Assembly: GCF_036195045.1 (NCBI RefSeq)
Contig: NZ_CP108100.1
Location: 5,766,001 to 5,830,000 of the forward strand
Reading direction: 5' to 3'
Length of the DNA stretch: 64,000 nucleotides
DNA from: Streptomyces sp. NBC_00236
Lineage (GTDB): Bacteria; Actinomycetota; Actinomycetes; Streptomycetales; Streptomycetaceae
Positions 16,447 to 23,089 of this stretch are shown here, piece after piece. The notes below the pieces were generated by a model. It was not told the origin of the DNA. It was given only the letters and a program-made list of their open reading frames with translations, and did no database searches. Numbering within the stretch: the stretch's first letter is position 1; each line of letters begins with the position of its first letter. Made by a program: the position numbers and the translations under genes.

Positions 16447-17682
16447 ATGCGGAAGATACTCATAGTCGGAGCCGGCCAGTCCGGGCTCCAGCTCGCCCTC
16501 GGACTGCAGTCCAGAGGCTACGAAGTCACCCTCATGTCCAACCGCACGGCCGACGAGATCCGCTCCGGCCGGGTCATGTCGACGCAGTGCATGTTCCACA
16601 CCGCGCTCCAGCACGAGCGGGACTACCAGCTCAACTTCTGGGAGTCCCAGGCCCCGCGCATCGAGGGCCTCGGCGTCTCGGTGGCCGCGCCCGACTCCTC
16701 GCGCGCCGTCGACTGGGTCGGCAAGCTGGACGGGTTCGCCCAGTCCGTGGACCAGCGCGTGAAGATGGCCGGCTGGATGGACACCTTCGCCCAGCGCGGC
16801 GGACAGCTCGTCATCCACGGTGCGGCCGTCTCGGACCTGGACTACTTCTCCCGCACCTACGACCTGGTGATGGTCTCGGCCGGCAAGGGCGAGCTCGTCT
16901 CCATGTTCGGCCGGGACGCCTCCCGTTCGCCGTACGACGCCCCGCAGCGCGCCCTGGCCGTCGCGTACGTCCACGGCATGGGCCCGCGCCCCGAGCACCC
17001 CGAGTTCGACGCGGTCCGCTGCAACCTCGTACCGGGCGTCGGCGAGCTCTTCGTGATGCCGACCCTGACCACGTCCGGCCGCGCCGACATCCTGTTCTGG
17101 GAGGGCGTGCCGGGCGGACCGCTCGACGCCTTCCAGGGCATCAAGGACCCCTCGGAGCACCTCGCCAAGACGCTGGAGCTCATGGAGAAGTTCACCCCGT
17201 GGGAGTACGCGCGCGCCACCAAGGTCGAACTGACCGACGCCAACGGCACCCTGGCGGGCCGTTACGCCCCGACCGTCCGCAAGCCGATCGGCCGGCTCCC
17301 CGGCGGCGGCCTGGTGCTCGGGGTCGCGGACGTCGTCGTCGCCAACGACCCGATCACCGGTCAGGGCTCGAACTCGGCCTCCAAGTGTGCGAACGCCTAC
17401 CTGGACTCGATCATCGAGCACGGCGACCGCGCGTTCGACGCGGAGTGGATGCAGGCCACGTTCGACCGCTACTGGGAGACCGCCCAGCACGTCACGAAGT
17501 GGACGAACGCCATGCTCGGGGTTCCGCCGGAGCACGTGCTGAACCTGATCGGCGCCGCCGGCCAGCTCCAGCCCGTCGCGGACCGCTTCGCCAACGGGTT
17601 CAACAACCCGGCGGACTTCGAGAACTTCTTCTACGAGCCCGAGAAGACGAACGCGTACCTCGCCTCGGTGTCCGGGGCCTGA
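16447..17682 (+). CDS. Styrene/indole monooxygenase-like FAD oxidoreductase (3' end replaced by integration)
   Basis: The protein has 411 residues. An N-terminal FAD-binding motif (ILIVGAGQSGLQLALGL) and a second flavin site near residue 295 (NDPITGQGSNSASKCANAY) match the styrene monooxygenase large-subunit family, which needs reduced FAD from a partner reductase. No reductase is encoded nearby. It lies 22 bp after the conservon GTPase and is probably in the same operon. The last codons are supplied by an integrative element: the host end is preserved about 7 kb away at attR, where the protein would end SVAGPAA instead of SVSGA. Confidence 0.85.
   Translation: MRKILIVGAGQSGLQLALGLQSRGYEVTLMSNRTADEIRSGRVMSTQCMFHTALQHERDYQLNFWESQAPRIEGLGVSVAAPDSSRAVDWVGKLDGFAQSVDQRVKMAGWMDTFAQRGGQLVIHGAAVSDLDYFSRTYDLVMVSAGKGELVSMFGRDASRSPYDAPQRALAVAYVHGMGPRPEHPEFDAVRCNLVPGVGELFVMPTLTTSGRADILFWEGVPGGPLDAFQGIKDPSEHLAKTLELMEKFTPWEYARATKVELTDANGTLAGRYAPTVRKPIGRLPGGGLVLGVADVVVANDPITGQGSNSASKCANAYLDSIIEHGDRAFDAEWMQATFDRYWETAQHVTKWTNAMLGVPPEHVLNLIGAAGQLQPVADRFANGFNNPADFENFFYEPEKTNAYLASVSGA
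17634..17669 (+). repeat. attL core (36-bp direct repeat)
   Basis: Identical over 36 bp to 24615-24650. It lies within the last codons of the monooxygenase gene and encodes EPEKTNAYLASV in the gene frame. Integration keeps the reading frame: the element brings its own short 3' end and stop codon. Confidence 0.93.
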
Positions 17683-17712
17683 TCTACCGCCTGGCCTGCG
17701 AAGCGCTGGTTG

Positions 17713-17767
17713 GCGTTGGTGAGCGTTGGTGGCTGTGGGCCGTCCTCGGACGGCCCACAGACGGCCC
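17713..17767. promoter_or_regulatory. Candidate integrase arm sites and hairpin inside attL
   Basis: GCGTTGGTG occurs twice in direct orientation (17713 and 17723, 10-bp period). A perfect 12-bp hairpin CTGTGGGCCGTC / GACGGCCCACAG follows at 17733-17760 and may terminate monooxygenase transcription. The 19-mer GACGGCCCACAGACGGCCC (17749-17767) recurs exactly at 24521-24539 near attR. Paired copies at both ends are what arm-type recombinase sites look like. Confidence 0.6.
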
Positions 17768-17827
17768 AGCCGAAAGCAGCCTTCCGGCCCCTGCGGTGAA
17801 CCATTGGTGCCGTGGAAAGATGCCTTC

Positions 17828-18046
17828 ATGCCTCAATCCCAAAGCTTCACTGCGTGGTTGAAGACTCACGTCAAGGCAGACACCGCCGTAGGCGACCTGG
17901 CCCGCGACGTATCCGCAGATCCTGACTGGCCGAGCGGCAAGCAGCTCAAGGGCCAGTGTGAGTACCTGCGAGCCCGGGGAGCGATGCCCGCAGCCGTGAG
18001 CACACTGGAGCGAGCTTGGGCGCTGTACCGCGACCGGGCTAGCTGA
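17828..18046 (+). CDS. Small YozE/SAM-like protein
   Basis: The protein has 72 residues. The pattern SFTAWLKTHV, GDLARDVSADPDWP, CEYLRARGAMPAAV and LERAWALYRDR matches the YozE sterile-alpha-motif-like family of short helical proteins. The start ATG 17828 follows GGAAAG about 10 nt upstream. It is the first gene inside the left end of the integrative element, transcribed in the same direction as the host gene. Its function is unknown; such small proteins are common in actinomycete mobile elements. Confidence 0.75.
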   Translation: MPQSQSFTAWLKTHVKADTAVGDLARDVSADPDWPSGKQLKGQCEYLRARGAMPAAVSTLERAWALYRDRAS

Positions 18047-18053
18047 CCCCCTT

Positions 18054-18265
18054 CCTGTCAGGTCCGCTACCTCCGCTACCGCCGCTACCGTGCAGGTCAG
18101 GGGCATGATCGAGGTAGCGGATGGGGTAGCGGTAGCGGATAGCTCCCGCTACCCGCCCCTTCTCCCTGAGGGGCCGCTACATCCGCTACGCCGCTACATC
18201 GCAGGTCAGAGGCATGATTTCTGTAGCGGACCGGTGGCGTGTAGCGGACAGGTCCCGCTACACGA
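18054..18265. repeat. Left arm of a 212-bp inverted repeat built of CCGCTAC/GTAGCGG iterons
   Basis: This arm is the reverse complement of 19218-19430 with one substitution and one single-base indel. It contains two modules. In each, three CCGCTAC units (18064, 18073, 18082; then 18174, 18183, 18191) face GTAGCGG units on the other side of a GCAGGTCAG core (18092-18100 and 18201-18209), followed by GGCATGAT. Short iterons about 9 bp apart are typical of protein-binding arrays such as replication origins or transfer loci. Confidence 0.92.
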
Positions 18266-18523
18266 CGACTGCGGGAGAAGCGCAAAGGGCTGAAAGGACC
18301 GCCCTGCCGGGCGGACGACTCTCGGGCGCCCAGCGTGGGAGCTCCCATCGGCGTCGGGCGACTGCGGAAGGGGAGTTGTCAGCAGCCTTCCAAGAGACGC
18401 GCCTCTCCCCCTTGGAAGGCCCGTGGAGTCTCCGCATAGGGCAGGGACGGACAGGCGGTCCGTAGACCCTGCCAGGGACGCCACGCGCAGGGGCACGGGG
18501 TCCTTGGCACCGAGAAGCTGCCG
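18266..18523. other. Non-coding DNA with strong hairpins inside the inverted repeat
   Basis: No convincing gene is present. Structures seen: CCGCCC/GGGCGG (18299-18314); palindrome TGGGAGCTCCCA (18336-18347); a 9-bp stem 18386-18394 with 18411-18419; and a bulged hairpin 18440-18473 in which a 7-bp stem (GGCAGGG/CCCTGCC) surrounds a 6-bp stem (ACGGAC/GTCCGT). This density of hairpins suggests folded RNA or single-stranded DNA function. Confidence 0.6.
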
Positions 18524-18630
18524 CCCCCTGAAAAGCCATCAGTGGTTGGGATGATCGGCAGAGGGCATCGGAGGCTGAGGACGTCCGGCCCCGCCCTCTG
18601 CGTGCTGTCGCACCGAGGCTTTTCAGGGGG
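18524..18630 (+). ncRNA. Candidate multibranched structured RNA
   Basis: A perfect 14-bp closing stem (CCCCCTGAAAAGCC, 18524-18537, with 18617-18630) encloses three potential arms: a short ATCA/TGAT hairpin near 18538-18555, a perfect 9-bp stem GCAGAGGGC/GCCCTCTGC (18558-18566 with 18593-18601), and a GTGC/GCAC hairpin (18602-18613). This is a four-way-junction-like fold of 107 nt. It does not look like tRNA, tmRNA or a riboswitch class I know. The strand is not determined, and a DNA-level role is also possible. Confidence 0.45.
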
Positions 18631-18745
18631 AGGTGGACCGGCCGTCGCCGCGTGCTGGCCCGTCGCCGTTGAACCACGCTCTTAAGCACAGGACGCCTGC
18701 CGCCGGCCCCGGAAGCGAACCTACGGCCGTGGCGTTCCGCCGTGG

Positions 18746-18802
18746 CTGCCCGGACAAGCAAGAGGAGCACCACGCCGCACCGGGCAGGGTGCTCCTCTTG
18801 CT
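18746..18802. terminator. Strong hairpin with pseudoknot potential
   Basis: A perfect 15-bp stem (AGCAAGAGGAGCACC, 18757-18771, with 18788-18802) has a 16-nt loop. CTGCCCGG at 18746-18753 is complementary to CCGGGCAG in that loop (18780-18787), so an H-type pseudoknot or competing fold is possible. It may serve as a terminator between the left genes and the iteron arrays. Confidence 0.55.
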
Positions 18803-18917
18803 GTTCGGCGGCTCGCCGCCGCCCCTGGTCGCGCCGCGCAGCGGCTCCTTCTCACGGTGCAAGGGCACCGGCGTACTACAGGAAACTGCCCCTATTTTTT
18901 TCCTAAGTAGGGAAGCT

Positions 18918-19119
18918 CTGCGTCACAGCGTCACGCGGGCGGAAAAAACGGCTTCTGACCTGCGGTTACGGGCGTGACGCAGACGGAATTCTCTGCGTCA
19001 TCCTGCGTCACCTGCGTCACGCCGTGACGCAGGTGACGCACCGATGACGCAGTCCCAACCGCTGCGTCACGCAAAGCCGCAGGTCAGAGACCCGAATGAC
19101 GCTGTGACGCTGTGACGCA
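18918..19119. repeat. Iteron array of GTGACGCAG/CTGCGTCAC units with two cores
   Basis: At least eleven copies of an 8-9 bp unit in both orientations are seen: CTGCGTCAC at 18918, CTGCGTCA at 18993 and 19003, CTGCGTCAC at 19012 and 19062; GTGACGCAG at 18974 and 19024, and close variants through 19119. The same core as in the flanking arrays occurs twice, inverted: CTGACCTGC at 18955-18963 and GCAGGTCAG at 19079-19087. The architecture equals that of the GTAGCGG modules but the iteron sequence is different. Confidence 0.92.
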
Positions 19120-19217
19120 GAAATCCGAACCTCGGACAGGCGCGGCTCCCGCCCCTCCATTAAGAGGCCCACAGCGCCACTCGTCGGCCAGCACGGGACA
19201 GCGGTCTGCGCGCTCAC

Positions 19218-19430
19218 TCGTGTAGCGGGACCTGTCCGCTACACGCCACCGGTCCGCTACAGAAATCATGCCCCTGACCTGCGATGTAGCGGCGTAGCGG
19301 ATGTAGCGGCCCCTCAGGGAGAAGGGGGCGGGTAGCGGGAGCTATCCGCTACCGCTACCCCATCCGCTACCTCGATCATGCCCCTGACCTGCACGGTAGC
19401 GGCGGTAGCGGAGGTAGCGGACCTGACAGG
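19218..19430. repeat. Right arm of the 212-bp inverted repeat
   Basis: Reverse complement of 18054-18265 (one base change, one extra C). Cores on the minus strand lie at 19274-19282 and 19384-19392. The arms enclose 952 bp (18266-19217) that could invert by homologous recombination. Near-identity implies recent duplication or gene conversion. Confidence 0.93.
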
Positions 19431-19452
19431 GAGGGGGCAGGGCTGGGAGCGA

Positions 19453-20007
19453 CTAGCACCCCTGCAATCCAGTGCCTTCAAGTGCCTTGAGCACCGAGCC
19501 AGGGTCACCGGTGTAGAGGACGTGAGGCTCATCAGCCTGAGGCGGGACAAACCTGGTTCGGTAACGGGCCAGGTCGCTCTCTGAGAAGTAGATCGAGTTG
19601 GGATCCGCTTCGTGCTGAGAATTCCGCCTGGACACCCGCGTCCAGAGTTCTTCGTGATTCGCCTCTAGATAGACGAGCACCGACAGTGCGCCTGCGTCTA
19701 CGGCCACCGACTGCCAGTGCGCGCGGTCCTGCGGGGTCCAGAAGCCGTGATCCACCACCACGTTGCGTCCCGCCCGAAGTTGCGCGCTGAGCTCCAATTC
19801 GATGTCTTCGAGCACCGGGCGCTCCAACGTCGGGAAGGTACCTCGGGGAAAGTCGACCCCGTACACACCATGCCGACGGAACATCTCCTCGTCTGGGCAC
19901 AACCGGACGAACCCGCGCGCCGTGAGAGCACGGGAGAGCGTGGTTTTGCCTGAGCCAGGGAGGCCCGCCATCAGGACACAGAAGGGCCCACGGGTCGGAT
20001 CTGCCAT
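19453..20007 (-). CDS. P-loop kinase-like AAA ATPase
   Basis: The protein has 184 residues. Walker A GLPGSGKTTLSRAL is near residue 15, a DEE motif in RLCPDEEMFRRHG follows, then VVVDHGFW (Walker B-like) and LEANHEELWTRV; a lid region comes later. It belongs to the small P-loop kinases (AAA_33, related to polynucleotide and antibiotic kinases). The phosphate acceptor cannot be predicted. ATG 20007 overlaps the stop of the GntR gene by one base (TGATG), so it is translated with the regulator. Its cargo role in the element is unknown; a metabolic, defence or toxin-like kinase are all possible. Confidence 0.75.
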   Translation of the reverse strand: MADPTRGPFCVLMAGLPGSGKTTLSRALTARGFVRLCPDEEMFRRHGVYGVDFPRGTFPTLERPVLEDIELELSAQLRAGRNVVVDHGFWTPQDRAHWQSVAVDAGALSVLVYLEANHEELWTRVSRRNSQHEADPNSIYFSESDLARYRTRFVPPQADEPHVLYTGDPGSVLKALEGTGLQGC

Positions 20008-20768
20008 CAGCGAGTGACCTCTGACTCCGTGAGCCATGTCCTGCCTGGGCCGCCGAGGTCCACACCGTATTCAACAACGCGGTCAGTGCTGTCGATGAAC
20101 TTTGCGGTCATGACGACCACGGGTTCACTGGGCGGGTTCGTGGAGTTCAGTTCCAGAAGCTCCGCATCTTCCGCAGTCAGTAGACGCGCTGACGCTGCGT
20201 CAATGCGACGAGTGATCGGCCGCCCTGTGGCCTGGGCGATGAGCTGCAACGACGTGCCACCGGTCAGGCGCTGGCTCTCAGCCAACTGAGGCACGAGCCT
20301 TCCGTGCTCAATCGGAATCCAGGATGTGGAGTGCGCGACGATGCCGCGCCGATCGCGGTAGACGCGCCTGCGGCGGATCACGTCCGCCCCCGGAGCGATG
20401 TCCAGCGCCTCCGCCACGTCGGCCGGCGCCGAGACCACGGACGCTTCGTGGGAGTCGGACCGCTCGCCTGCCCCCCAGCTCGAACCGCTGCGACGTCCCC
20501 GATCCTGCCGCTGAGCTCCCGAGGACATGGGGGTGGGACGGTCAACGACCTCGGTGCCGATGCCGTGGATGCCCCGTACGAGCCCTTCAGTGCGGAGCTG
20601 CCTCAAGGCCTTCTCGGCAGTCGCCGTACTGACCCCCCACTCCTGCGCCAGCGTCTTGATGCTGGGCAGCAGCTCCCCGGGCTGCAGCCGCCCCGAGCTG
20701 ATCAATTCTGTGTAGTGGGCGGCGATCCGTGCGTACGGGGCCCGATTACCGACCTGCTCCGACACCAC
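20007..20768 (-). CDS. GntR-family (HutC type) regulator of the integrative element
   Basis: The protein has 253 residues. The N-terminal winged helix is visible (SIKTLAQEWGVSTATAEKALRQL cut to QEWGVSTATAEKALRQL), followed by a linker rich in Ser/Arg and a UTRA effector domain (DVIRRRRVYRDR, HSTSWIPIEHG, then RIDAASARLL). pSAM2-type elements use a GntR repressor (KorSA) to keep transfer and excision genes silent, so a similar role is likely here. The start is GTG 20768 (GTG 20765 is equally possible) with GAAGGAG upstream. The divergent promoter region has repeated TAGGG/CCCTA sites. Confidence 0.88.
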   Translation of the reverse strand: MVSEQVGNRAPYARIAAHYTELISSGRLQPGELLPSIKTLAQEWGVSTATAEKALRQLRTEGLVRGIHGIGTEVVDRPTPMSSGAQRQDRGRRSGSSWGAGERSDSHEASVVSAPADVAEALDIAPGADVIRRRRVYRDRRGIVAHSTSWIPIEHGRLVPQLAESQRLTGGTSLQLIAQATGRPITRRIDAASARLLTAEDAELLELNSTNPPSEPVVVMTAKFIDSTDRVVEYGVDLGGPGRTWLTESEVTR

Positions 20769-20795
20769 GTCAGCTCCTTCGTCTCAATCGATGCG

Positions 20796-20847
20796 TTCCC
20801 TAGCGTACCGCTTGACACCGTAGGGTGCCCTAGGGAACCTTAGGGAT
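20796..20847. promoter_or_regulatory. Divergent promoter region with CCCTA/TAGGG operator cluster
   Basis: Five CCCTA or TAGGG half sites occur in 52 bp: TTCCCTAG (20796), TAGGG (20821), the palindrome CCCTAGGG (20828-20835), and CTTAGGG (20839). A TTGACA box (20812-20817) lies among them. The cluster sits about 30-80 bp from the GntR start and is the obvious candidate operator for that protein. The -10 element is not clear. Confidence 0.6.
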
Positions 20848-20912
20848 GTGCCCGCCGGTCGGTCCAATCGCCGGAAGGACAACAGCGCCGTGCCTAGCGC
20901 TGATTGAAAGAA

Positions 20913-20935
20913 AGTCCTGGCCAAAGGCCAGGACT
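20913..20935 (+). terminator. Leader hairpin before the 176-aa gene
   Basis: A perfect 10-bp stem AGTCCTGGCC / GGCCAGGACT with loop AAA lies 68 bp before the start of the next gene. It could be an attenuator in the leader RNA or a terminator for stray transcription. Confidence 0.55.
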
Positions 20936-21002
20936 CTCTCCCCGGGGGCGGCCCCTACCGCCAAGCAGATAGCCGCTCCCCGACCCACGAAGGGGCAATT
21001 CC

Positions 21003-21533
21003 ATGATGCCTGAAACCGCCACCACCACGCGTATCGCTCCGCAGCCGATGGACGTTACGACCCTGGACATCGTCATGGGCCTGACTGGCGCCGAGCGGGC
21101 TGTGGCCCTGTACGTGTCCGACATGCCGTCTGGACGTCGTCGCCACTCGGACGAGCAGGTCCGGGCCTGGATCGCGCAGGGCGTTGAGCGGCTCGGCCGT
21201 GAGGAGACTGCCCGATGGGGCGCCTTCTTTCGGGGGTACCGCTTGCTGGACCTGAGCGGGCTGGTGACCGTTCAGATCCAGCAGCGGCACGAGCAGCGGT
21301 TCCCGAAGACGGGGCGCTTGGTCGCGGCTGACCAGCAGGCGGCAAACAGCGTCTACGGCGACCGCATGAGCGAGGAGACCCGGCTCCGCAACCACGTCGC
21401 CGAGGTCGATGGCGACTGCCCGTGCCGGGGCACCCGTCGCATCCGGATGAACCTCGAAGAGGGCTGCGACTCGCTGGCCAGGATGTGCCCGGTTCACGCG
21501 CAGGACGCGATCCGCCGGATGGCGCGCGCATGA
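21003..21533 (+). CDS. Element protein of unknown function with four-Cys C-terminal segment
   Basis: I do not recognise the family. The protein has 176 residues, is hydrophilic with no membrane segment, and has a central helical region (QVRAWIAQGVERLG, then FRGYRLLDLSGLV). The C-terminus has CPCRGTRR, then a Cys about 20 residues on and MCPVHAQD, a spacing that could bind zinc. ATG 21003 (an ATG pair) follows GAAGGGG. It overlaps the next gene by 4 nt and begins an operon of the element with the 255-aa gene, divergent from the GntR gene. In related elements this position holds replication or transfer genes. Confidence 0.65.
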   Translation: MMPETATTTRIAPQPMDVTTLDIVMGLTGAERAVALYVSDMPSGRRRHSDEQVRAWIAQGVERLGREETARWGAFFRGYRLLDLSGLVTVQIQQRHEQRFPKTGRLVAADQQAANSVYGDRMSEETRLRNHVAEVDGDCPCRGTRRIRMNLEEGCDSLARMCPVHAQDAIRRMARA

Positions 21534-22297
21534 GTACCGCAACGGAGCAGGTGCGCGCACTGTTCGCTCACGTGTCCACCGCCCGCCCGCATGGTGTCCT
21601 GGTGCGCCGTGCGGGCGGGGCGGGGTGGCTGTCGGTGCCCGTGGCGGGCATGGAGCTGTGCCGCGAGGAGACGGCCGCCGCGCTGTTCGAGGTCTACAGC
21701 GACGAACACGCTCTGCCCGGCATCACCACGGACACCCTGTACGCCCTGCTCGGCACGGGCGTAGCTGAGCTGGGACCGGCCGGACTGGTGGAGAGCACCG
21801 ACACGTTCTCCGGGCTGGACTCGGTGGAGTTTCCCGAAGTGGGGGACTGCCGCTGGTACGCCTACCGGCTGGCCCTGTCGTTCTGGTACGAGGGTGCCCG
21901 GTCGCGGCCGATGACCGCCGGTGAAGCCGCCGCCGCCCTTGCCCTGTCCGGATACGCCCGAACCCCCGGCGCCGGCCGACTCGACCCGCGCACCCTCGCG
22001 CGCCAGGTCCGCGAAGGCGCGGCCCGCCTTCCCGCGGCTGCTCTGGTGCAACTCGGCTGCGCGGTGAGCGCCGACCTGGCCCGCGTCCCCGACCCCGGCG
22101 ACAGCGGGGCATGGCTGTACCGCCGTCTCCTGCCCGACCGGCAGCGCGCCCGGCGCTGCTTCGACCTCATCCGCAGCAACGTCCCCGTGCCCCTGCCCCT
22201 GGTCGTACGGACCGATGACGGCACGTACCGGATCGGCGCCGCCCCGCCGCCGGGCCCCGGCAACCGCTGGGCCCGCCCGCTGTGCGCGCAGTGGTGA
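21530..22297 (+). CDS. Element protein of unknown function (255 aa)
   Basis: No family recognised. Soluble, rich in Ala and Arg. Visible segments include HGVLVRRAGGAGWLSVPVAG, DCRWYAYRLALSFWYEG and a basic RQRARRCFDLIRSN near the C-terminus. ATG 21530 overlaps the preceding stop (ATGA). It is not a RepSA-like initiator, primase-polymerase or FtsK-type protein by any motif that I can see; there is no Walker A and no HUH motif. It is the last gene before the excisionase-like gene and probably belongs to the same transcript. Confidence 0.6.
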   Translation: MSTATEQVRALFAHVSTARPHGVLVRRAGGAGWLSVPVAGMELCREETAAALFEVYSDEHALPGITTDTLYALLGTGVAELGPAGLVESTDTFSGLDSVEFPEVGDCRWYAYRLALSFWYEGARSRPMTAGEAAAALALSGYARTPGAGRLDPRTLARQVREGAARLPAAALVQLGCAVSADLARVPDPGDSGAWLYRRLLPDRQRARRCFDLIRSNVPVPLPLVVRTDDGTYRIGAAPPPGPGNRWARPLCAQW

Positions 22298-22347
22298 CCA
22301 ATCGACCCGCGCCCGACCACGCACAGCCGACCCCCATCGGTCGGGCC

Positions 22348-22404
22348 CTGACCTGCGTGACGGCCCGCGTCACACCCCCGTCACACCCTCGACCGATCGA
22401 CCCG
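22348..22404. repeat. Core motif with CGTCAC repeats before the excisionase gene
   Basis: The core CTGACCTGC (22348-22356) abuts GTGACGG and then CGTCAC twice (22368 and 22379), followed by CGATCGACC. This resembles the GTGACGCAG modules in reduced form. It lies in the leader of the excisionase-like gene and could be its operator. Confidence 0.55.
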
Positions 22405-22436
22405 CCCGAGCTGGACCAGACGGAAGGAACGGCGGC

Positions 22437-22667
22437 GTGACCAAGCCCCCGATCGACCCCCGCGCAACGCTCAGAGCTGGACTCCCGGACCGCTACCTGA
22501 CCCCCGAAGACATCGCCGTGATGCTCGCCGTACCGATCGAGACCGTCTACCACTGGCGCAAGCGCCGCATCGGCCCACCCGGCTTCCGCGTCGGCCGACA
22601 CGTCCGCTACGACCCCGCCGCAGTCCGCGACTGGATCGACCAGCAGACCGACCGCGACACCGCCTGA
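22437..22667 (+). CDS. Excisionase-like helix-turn-helix protein
   Basis: The protein has 76 residues. One MerR/Xis-type winged helix is visible: RYLTPEDIAVMLAVPIETVYHWR, then FRVGRHVRYDPAAVRDWI (each cut from a continuous domain). The start is GTG 22437 with GGAAGGAAC upstream. Small HTH proteins of this kind next to tyrosine recombinase genes act as recombination directionality factors that favour excision. It is separated from int by 616 bp of repeat-rich DNA. Confidence 0.85.
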   Translation: MTKPPIDPRATLRAGLPDRYLTPEDIAVMLAVPIETVYHWRKRRIGPPGFRVGRHVRYDPAAVRDWIDQQTDRDTA

Positions 22668-22678
22668 CCCACCCCGGG

Positions 22679-22835
22679 GGTAAAGCCCACCCCCTCTACC
22701 CGGGAGCTCCCGGCGGCCCGCCCACCGAGGCGCCGCCGGGGCTCCACCGCCCCTCGCCGGTAAAGGGGGCCCTTTACCCCGGTAGAGGGGTAGGTAAGGG
22801 CCTCCCACCTGCGAGGTAAGGGCGGTAAGGGGGTC
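22679..22835. repeat. Iteron module of GGTAAAGGG/GGTAAGGG units
   Basis: The units are GGTAAAG (22679), GGTAAAGGG (22759-22767) inverted against CCCTTTACC (22770-22778) as a perfect 9-bp hairpin, GGTAGAGGGG (22781), and GGTAAGGG three times (near 22793, 22815 and 22824). CACCTGC at 22806 is a partial match to the core CTGACCTGC. No coding potential is seen in the gap. Confidence 0.75.
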
Positions 22836-22868
22836 GCGGCCCGCTCCTCGAAATACCGCTCAACCCGG

Positions 22869-22998
22869 GGGAGGGAGTTGGGGAGTCGCGCACATCCTGG
22901 GGAGTTCTCCCCAACCGCCTCCCCAACCCGCCCCACCCACCCTGATCAGCGGCTACACCCCAATTGGGGAGCGTGGGGAGGCTGGGGAGCCCCCCCCT
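22869..22998. repeat. Iteron module of GGGGAG/CTCCCC units with CTGATCAG core
   Basis: Units in the order GGGGAG, GGGGAG, CTCCCCAAC, CTCCCCAAC, then the core CTGATCAG (22942-22949), then TTGGGGAG, GGGGAG, TGGGGAG. Inverted units flank a central core, as in the other arrays. Spacing and linker bases (CTCCCCAACCGCCTCCCC) match the next module base for base except in the iteron. Confidence 0.85.
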
Positions 22999-23089
22999 AC
23001 CCCACCGGAACCGCCCCGCAGAAGCCACCCCGGGCCCCTGCGGCTGCCTCCCCCGAACGTTCAGCACACCCCCACGGCGGACAGGGAGG

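Noticed and set aside
17634..17669. attB in a tRNA gene
   Set aside because: The core encodes the end of the monooxygenase protein in frame; no tRNA fold is present there.
18054..19430. CRISPR array in the repeat region
   Set aside because: Units are 7-9 bp in both orientations, without 25-40 bp repeats and spacers, and no cas genes are near.
18054..19430. Insertion sequence or transposon bounded by the 212-bp inverted repeats
   Set aside because: No transposase is encoded inside and no target-site duplication is seen; the arms themselves are iteron arrays.
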